Part shown: piece by piece, positions 59,847 to 64,000 of the stretch
Position numbering within the stretch: the stretch's first letter is position 1
Layout of the letters: every line of letters begins with the position of its first letter
Origin: Streptomyces sp. M41(2017)
GTDB lineage: Bacteria > Actinomycetota > Actinomycetes > Streptomycetales > Streptomycetaceae
Length of the DNA: 64,000 nt
Assembly: GCF_002078175.1 (NCBI RefSeq)
Contig: NZ_MWFK01000002.1
Coordinates: 744,001-808,000 of the forward strand
Reading direction: 5' to 3'
Position numbers and translations under genes: made by a program
Notes under the pieces: model-generated
Database searches by the model: none
Told to the model about the DNA's origin: nothing
The model's input: only the letters and a program-made list of their open reading frames with translations

Positions 59847-60545
59847 TCAGTCGAACAGGCCGACGTCCGCCGCCACGCCGTCCGGCTCGTCGGACGCGGG
59901 TCTGCGGACGAGCAGGCCGTCCACCGCGAAGTCCATCTCCGCGACGTCGGGAGCGGGCGGCGGATGGTAACGCCCGCCGCACACCGACAGGTTGACGATG
60001 AGATACGCCTCCCAGTGCCGGCCCACCCCGCGCCGGTCGGCGAAGGCACGGACGCCGTTCACCCACCACACGACTCGGCGGGCGCCGAACTCGACCACGA
60101 GGTCCACCCGGGCACCGGGCCGGACCGCCTCGTCCCGGTAGTAGTGATGGGCGCTCCGGACGTGGTTGGAGAGTTCCAGCAGGTCGGGGTTGTCCGGGTG
60201 GTACTCGAAGACGTCGATCTCCTGTCCGCCGTCCCGCCACGTCCAGATGGCCGGCCACGCGCCGAGCGCCGTGGGCAGCCTGACCCGGGCCTCCAGCACG
60301 TCCCCCGTGCGGACCATGAACGCGTCCTCGCTGCCCTCGGTGGTGAGCAGTCCCGCGTCCCACGCACCGTCGGAGCGTCGGGTCGCGCGGAAGACTCCCG
60401 AACGGCAGTAGGCCGGGTCGGTCACGAGGTGGTCGAGCTTGTCATCGCCCGGGTTGACCGGGCCGCCGTCGGGATAGGCCCACGAGCGGCCGGCGACCCA
60501 TTGGCTGGTGGAGGTGAAATCCGCGGTGAAAACGACATCGGACAC
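59847..60545 (-). CDS. Glycoside hydrolase family 16-like protein, no signal peptide
   Basis: 232 residues. AWPAIWTWRDGGQEIDVFEYHPDN contains the GH16 active-site pattern E-I-D-V-F-E (two Glu and the central Asp). AHHYYRDEAVRPGARVDLVVEFGARRVVWWVNGVRAFADRRG and YLIVNLSVCGGRYHPPPAPDVAEMDFAVDGLLVRRP follow the GH16 jelly-roll order. GH16 enzymes usually act on extracellular beta-glucans, but no export signal is seen, so it may be cytosolic or a lectin-like relative. Confidence 0.75.
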   Translation of the reverse strand: MSDVVFTADFTSTSQWVAGRSWAYPDGGPVNPGDDKLDHLVTDPAYCRSGVFRATRRSDGAWDAGLLTTEGSEDAFMVRTGDVLEARVRLPTALGAWPAIWTWRDGGQEIDVFEYHPDNPDLLELSNHVRSAHHYYRDEAVRPGARVDLVVEFGARRVVWWVNGVRAFADRRGVGRHWEAYLIVNLSVCGGRYHPPPAPDVAEMDFAVDGLLVRRPASDEPDGVAADVGLFD

Positions 60546-60686
60546 CCGGGGCTCCTCGGCGACAGCGTTCGTGTTCGGGCCAGGTTCTCCCCCGGGAGCC
60601 CCGGCTCACACGCCGTTCGCATGGACCTGCCGGCAAACAACCCTTGGGAGTGAACGGCAACAGCCCTCTCCGTCTCCTCGCGAGCT

Positions 60687-61253
60687 CTAGGGCGTGTCCG
60701 GCCAGGCGTCCCGTTCGGCGAGCCGGAGGATCAGGGCCGCGATGTTCCAGGCGTCGTCCTCACCCCGGTGATGCCTTCCCTCCAGGGGCAGTTCGGCGAT
60801 CCGCAGTGCCTGCGCCATGCCCGGGCGTTTGCGCAGTCGGTGGGCGGCGGTGAAGGCGGCCTTCGCGTTCGTGTGCCGGTGGCCGAACGGGTAGCGCGTG
60901 CCGGTGGCGGCGCACTGGCGGGTGAACTGGTGGCGGTCGTAGTCGCCCCAACTCGCCCAGGGCCGCTCCCCCGCGCGGTGCAGGGCGGCCAACGCACGGC
61001 AGGCGTCGGCGAATCCGACCCCCTGGTCGACCTCGTCCTGCGTCAGCCCCGTCAGCTCCGTGCAGAAGGCGCTGACGGTGGACCGGGCGGGCCGCACCAG
61101 CAGTCGGTGCTTCTCGCGTCGTACGCCCTGCTCCAGATCGACGACCGTCAGACCGATCTCGATGATCTCGCTCACGGCGCCGGGCGGCGGCTGCCCCTCC
61201 CAGCAGGTCGCCTCGACGTCGACGACGTTCAACAGTCCCCCGGTCATGTCCAT
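60687..61253 (-). CDS. DEDDh 3'-5' exonuclease
   Basis: 188 residues. ExoI LLNVVDVEATCWEG (Asp and Glu), ExoII in ALAALHRAGERPWASWGDYDRHQFTRQC (Asp), ExoIII RHHRGEDDAWNIAALIL (His-x4-Asp). This matches the ERI1/KapD-like RNase T superfamily. It probably trims RNA or DNA 3' ends. Start at ATG 61253; an ATG two codons further in is equally possible and neither has a strong SD. Confidence 0.85.
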   Translation of the reverse strand: MDMTGGLLNVVDVEATCWEGQPPPGAVSEIIEIGLTVVDLEQGVRREKHRLLVRPARSTVSAFCTELTGLTQDEVDQGVGFADACRALAALHRAGERPWASWGDYDRHQFTRQCAATGTRYPFGHRHTNAKAAFTAAHRLRKRPGMAQALRIAELPLEGRHHRGEDDAWNIAALILRLAERDAWPDTP

Positions 61254-61327
61254 GCAGGTGAGGCTAGGGGGTACCGGTCGGCGGGTCACCGGGTTTTCGG
61301 ACGGGCCGCGGCCGGCCGACGGGCGGG

Positions 61328-61783
61328 TCAGGGGCGCGGCCAGGGCCGTCCGCCGATGCGCTCGATGTCGGCGTTGAAACGGCGCAGGTAGGACGCGAAG
61401 GCGGCGATGTCCGACTCCGGCCAGTCGGCCATGACACGGTCCAGGGAGCTGATGAGCTGCTGCCGCTCCTGGTCCAGGAGGCGTGAACCCTCCTCCGTGA
61501 TGCGGAACTTGCGGGCCATGCCGCCGTCGGGGTCCGGGATGCGGTCGACGAGCCCGGCCCGCATCGCGGCCGCGGTCTGCCGGTTGAGGGTGGAGGCGTC
61601 GAGCCCGAAGGCGTCGCTGAGTTCACCGATCGACATGGGCCCCTGGACCCGGATGCGGCTGAGCAGGATGTACGCGCTGCGCTCCAGGACACCGTCCTTG
61701 GTCCGGCCGCCCTTCTGGTGCATCAGGCCGTGACGGCTCAGCAGCATCTGCTCGTACTCGACCTCGTGGGTGGGCCTGACCAT
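61328..61783 (-). CDS. MarR-family transcriptional regulator
   Basis: 151 residues. LERSAYILLSRIRVQGPMSIGELSDAFGLDASTLNRQTAAAMRAGLVDRIPDPDGGMARKFRITEEGSRLL is the winged helix, with QERQQLISSLDRVMADWPESDIAAFASYLRRFNADIE as dimer helix. Divergent from an MFS exporter, which it very probably represses, as is common for MarR/MFS pairs. Confidence 0.9.
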   Translation of the reverse strand: MVRPTHEVEYEQMLLSRHGLMHQKGGRTKDGVLERSAYILLSRIRVQGPMSIGELSDAFGLDASTLNRQTAAAMRAGLVDRIPDPDGGMARKFRITEEGSRLLDQERQQLISSLDRVMADWPESDIAAFASYLRRFNADIERIGGRPWPRP

Positions 61784-61854
61784 CGCGCCTGTCGCCTCCG
61801 GCTGTCGCACGGACCGCGCGTCACACGTATAGGCACGGCCCGCGACCATGGTCC

Positions 61855-61920
61855 CACATCTGCATGCATGAGCCACATCACATGCGCGATACATATGACG
61901 TGTACGATGCACATCCCTTG
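61855..61920. promoter_or_regulatory. MarR/MFS divergent promoter with palindromes
   Basis: Contains the palindrome TGCATGCA (61861-61868) and an AT-rich segment ACATATGACGTGTACGATGCACAT, with repeated ACAT/ATGT elements. This is the likely binding region of the adjacent MarR protein; the exact operator is not resolved. Confidence 0.5.
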
Positions 61921-61970
61921 TCCCGCAGGCAGTCATCCCGAGACACACCGAGACACCCGAGGAGTCCCTC

Positions 61971-63425
61971 ATGGACGCCCCCCAGCCCACCGCCCGAGCG
62001 AGCGGTGTGATCGCCACACTCGCCTTCGCCGGCACCGTGGCGGCGATCATGCAGACGCTGGTCACTCCGCTCATCGCCGAGCTGCCGCAGATCCTGCACA
62101 CCACCCCCGCGAACAGCGCCTGGGTGATCACCGTGACGCTGCTCGTCGCCGCCGTCTGCGTGCCGGTCTCCGGCCGGCTGGGCGACCTGCTCGGCAAGCG
62201 GCGGATGCTGCTCGCCTGTTCCGTCCCGCTCGTGGTCGGCTCGGTCGTCTGCGCGCTGTCCTCGTCCGTCACGCCGATGATCGTCGGGCGCGGCCTGCAG
62301 GGCATGGGCATGGGCATGGTCCCGCTGGGCATCGCCCTGCTGCGCGACGTCGTACCCGCGGAGAAGCTGAGCTCGGCGATCGCGCTGGTCAGCGCCTCGA
62401 TGGGCATCGGCGGCGGGCTGGGCCTGCCCATCTCCGCGGCCGTCGCGCAGTACGCGAACTGGCGTGTGCTCTTCTGGGGTTCGGCGGTCCTCGCCGTCGT
62501 CATCGGGACACTGATCTGGTTCCTCGTCCCCGACGTGCCGGCCGGCTCCAAGGGTCAGCGCTTCGACGTCCTCGGGGCGCTCGGGCTGGGCGTCGGCCTG
62601 GTGTGCCTGCTCCTCGGCGTCTCCAAGGGCGCCGACTGGGGCTGGGGTTCCGCCACGACGCTCGGACTGCTCGTCGGCGCCGTCGTGGTCCTCGTCGCCT
62701 GGGGCGCCTGGGAACTGCGCACCCGGGACCCGCTGGTCGACCTGCGCACGACGGGCCGCCCCCGCGTCCTGCTGACCAACGTCGCCTCGATCTTCGTCGG
62801 GTTCGGCATGTACGCCAGCATGCTGATCATCCCGCAGCTGCTCCAGTTCCCCGAGAGCACCGGCTACGGCCTGGGGCAGTCGATGCTCGCGGCCGGCCTG
62901 TGGATGGCGCCGGGCGGCATCATGATGATGATCGTCTCCCCCTTCGGCGGGAAGCTCACCGATGCCCGCGGCCCGAAGTTCACCCTGGTCTGCGGTGTCC
63001 TGATCATCGCCCTCGGCTACGGTCTCTCGCTGGCCCTGATGAGCACGGCCTGGGGTCTCATGCTCGTCGGCATGGTCGTCAGCAGCGGGGTCGGACTCGC
63101 CTACGGCTCCATGCCCGCGCTCATCATGAGTTCCGTGCCCCTCTCCGAGACCGCCGCGGCCAACGGGTTCAACACCCTCATGCGCTCGCTCGGCACCTCG
63201 GTGGGGTCGGCGGTCGTCGGCGTCGTCCTCGCGCAGATGACGACCACCGCGGGCGGCTACACCTTCACCTCCGAGAACGGTTTCCGCACCGGGCTCGTCG
63301 TCGGCGGCTGCGTCGCCCTGGTCGCCGCGGCGATCGCGGCCGTCATCCCGGCGGTCCGTGCCACGGCCGGTACCGACACGGCGGGCCCGACGGCCGCGCC
63401 CGAGGTGACCGCCGCCGCGCGCTGA
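61971..63425 (+). CDS. MFS exporter, DHA2 (14-TM) type
   Basis: 484 residues with about 14 hydrophobic segments. QTLVTPLIAELPQILHTTPANSAWVITVTLLVAAVCVPVSGRLGDLLGKRRMLL covers helix 1 to loop 2-3, and GRGLQGMGMGMVPLGIALLRDVVPAEKLSSAIALVSASMGIGGGLGLPISA covers the motif C region. It probably exports a drug or metabolite. The ATG follows GAGGAG. Divergent from the MarR gene. Confidence 0.92.
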   Translation: MDAPQPTARASGVIATLAFAGTVAAIMQTLVTPLIAELPQILHTTPANSAWVITVTLLVAAVCVPVSGRLGDLLGKRRMLLACSVPLVVGSVVCALSSSVTPMIVGRGLQGMGMGMVPLGIALLRDVVPAEKLSSAIALVSASMGIGGGLGLPISAAVAQYANWRVLFWGSAVLAVVIGTLIWFLVPDVPAGSKGQRFDVLGALGLGVGLVCLLLGVSKGADWGWGSATTLGLLVGAVVVLVAWGAWELRTRDPLVDLRTTGRPRVLLTNVASIFVGFGMYASMLIIPQLLQFPESTGYGLGQSMLAAGLWMAPGGIMMMIVSPFGGKLTDARGPKFTLVCGVLIIALGYGLSLALMSTAWGLMLVGMVVSSGVGLAYGSMPALIMSSVPLSETAAANGFNTLMRSLGTSVGSAVVGVVLAQMTTTAGGYTFTSENGFRTGLVVGGCVALVAAAIAAVIPAVRATAGTDTAGPTAAPEVTAAAR

Positions 63426-63456
63426 CACCGCGGGCCGAAAGGCGGTCCGCACCTGT

Positions 63457-63491
63457 CTCGGGCAGGCGGTCGGCCCGGCTGCCTGCCCGAG
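63457..63491 (+). terminator. Terminator of the MFS gene
   Basis: Perfect 11-bp stem CTCGGGCAGGC / GCCTGCCCGAG with a 13-base loop, 31 bases after the stop. Confidence 0.7.
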
Positions 63492-63586
63492 CCGGTTTTC
63501 CCGGACGCGAGCCGTACGTCCTTCCCGGAGACCAACGGAAGGCCGTGCGGCGCTCGCGTCCGTCAACTCCCTTTCGGCGCGCGCCC

Positions 63587-64000
63587 CTACGCGACCACCG
63601 TGGACCTGCCGAGGTAGGTGAGCGGCCCCGGGTCGGCGACAGGTATCTCGTGGAAGTCGAGCCGGTCGTAGAACGCCCGGGCCGCCTTGTTCGCGGTGAC
63701 CATGCCGAGATGGACGGCGGGCACCCCGCGGTCGTGCAGCGCGGCCAGCAGGGTGTGCATCAACGCCCGTCCGTGACCGCGGCGTTGATACGCCGGCAGC
63801 AGGTCGATGTGCAGGTGCGCGGGATACGCGGCCAGTTCGGCGAGGACCATGCGTTCGGGGGTGTGCAGCAGCCCGACCATCTCCTCCGCGGGCGAGCGCG
63901 GCACCCCCGTGAGCGGCGGATAGCGGTGCGTGACCCGCGGGATCCAGGACTCCCGGAACCGCGCGACGAACGCCTCGGTGTCCGCCGTACCGATGACGTA
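63587..64000 (-). CDS. GNAT N-acetyltransferase, 5' end outside window
   Basis: The frame runs off the right edge; 137 residues are visible. HLHIDLLPAYQRRGHGRALMHTLLAALHDRGVPAVHLGMVTANKAARAFYDRLDFHEI contains the acetyl-CoA loop (QRRGHGRAL) and motif B (ANKAARAFYDRLDF). Upstream YVIGTADTEAFVARFRESWIPRVTHRYP is in the same frame, typical of the O-GlcNAcase-associated GNAT type found alone in actinobacteria. The ATG at 63904 is internal. Confidence 0.85.
   Translation of the reverse strand, partial: YVIGTADTEAFVARFRESWIPRVTHRYPPLTGVPRSPAEEMVGLLHTPERMVLAELAAYPAHLHIDLLPAYQRRGHGRALMHTLLAALHDRGVPAVHLGMVTANKAARAFYDRLDFHEIPVADPGPLTYLGRSTVVA

Overview
The window is typical Streptomyces chromosome. 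GC is very high with strong third-position bias, GTG and TTG starts are common, many stop/start pairs overlap as ATGA, and the gene set is characteristic (SpoIIE-type PP2C phosphatases, IclR/MarR/TetR/PadR regulators, a Tap-like protein, a class E sortase substrate, a DmdR/IdeR-type iron box). About 58 protein genes, three probable leader peptides, one tRNA and one pseudogene are supported. No prophage, insertion sequence or CRISPR array was seen.

Layout. 1-8.9 kb: a probable sulfur-acquisition region with three flavin-dependent luciferase-like monooxygenases, a polar amino acid ABC transporter (lipoprotein, ATPase, permease) and a glutathione-S-transferase-like enzyme. Each of the three units is preceded by a short ORF encoding the same peptide core, (H/S)-(I/V)-DLLRV, which suggests shared attenuation-type control. 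9-13.4 kb: MFS exporter, PP2C phosphatase, IclR, MarR and a DUF6204-like protein. 13.5-15.6 kb: a His/Trp-rich secreted protein beside a SigK-type ECF sigma factor and its zinc anti-sigma factor. 15.8-19 kb: glycerol uptake (glpF-glpK) and a cyclophilin. 19.2-28.5 kb: a degenerate Mrr-like membrane protein, a DUF485/solute symporter pair, an Xre plus Tap-like (telomere-associated) operon with a clear promoter, a roadblock protein, an ArsR regulator with a candidate operator, a Fic-like toxin-antitoxin pair and a LigA-type DNA ligase.

28.5-34.8 kb: oxidative stress and metabolism. These are GNAT, a Fur-family repressor, the decayed remnant of a second fur gene directly in front of katG, katG, a dihydrolipoyl dehydrogenase and an ABC ATPase. 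35-37.3 kb: an orphan molybdo-flavoprotein FAD domain and a divergent iron-regulated pair (siderophore-interacting protein, siderophore-type acetyltransferase) around an iron box. 37.7-45.3 kb: MFS/TetR, a small secreted protein, PP2C, an aromatic hydroxylase, a flavodoxin-like protein, a possible structured RNA and the initiator tRNA. 45.4-52 kb: a P-loop kinase-like protein, a DUF1996 protein with an LADTG sorting signal, a PAS-PP2C phosphatase and a SulP transporter. 52.4-64 kb: membrane proteins with a PadR regulator, an NlpC/P60-fold protein whose catalytic Cys is replaced by Pro, small conserved hypotheticals, an alpha/beta hydrolase, a GH16-like protein, a DEDDh exonuclease, a MarR/MFS divergent pair and a truncated GNAT.

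The strongest leads are the leader-peptide regulon (about 3.0-7.9 kb), the NlpC/P60 pseudoenzyme, the Tap-like operon, the His/Trp-rich secreted protein and the fur pseudogene before katG. Product names rest on motif recognition by eye; no database search was run.
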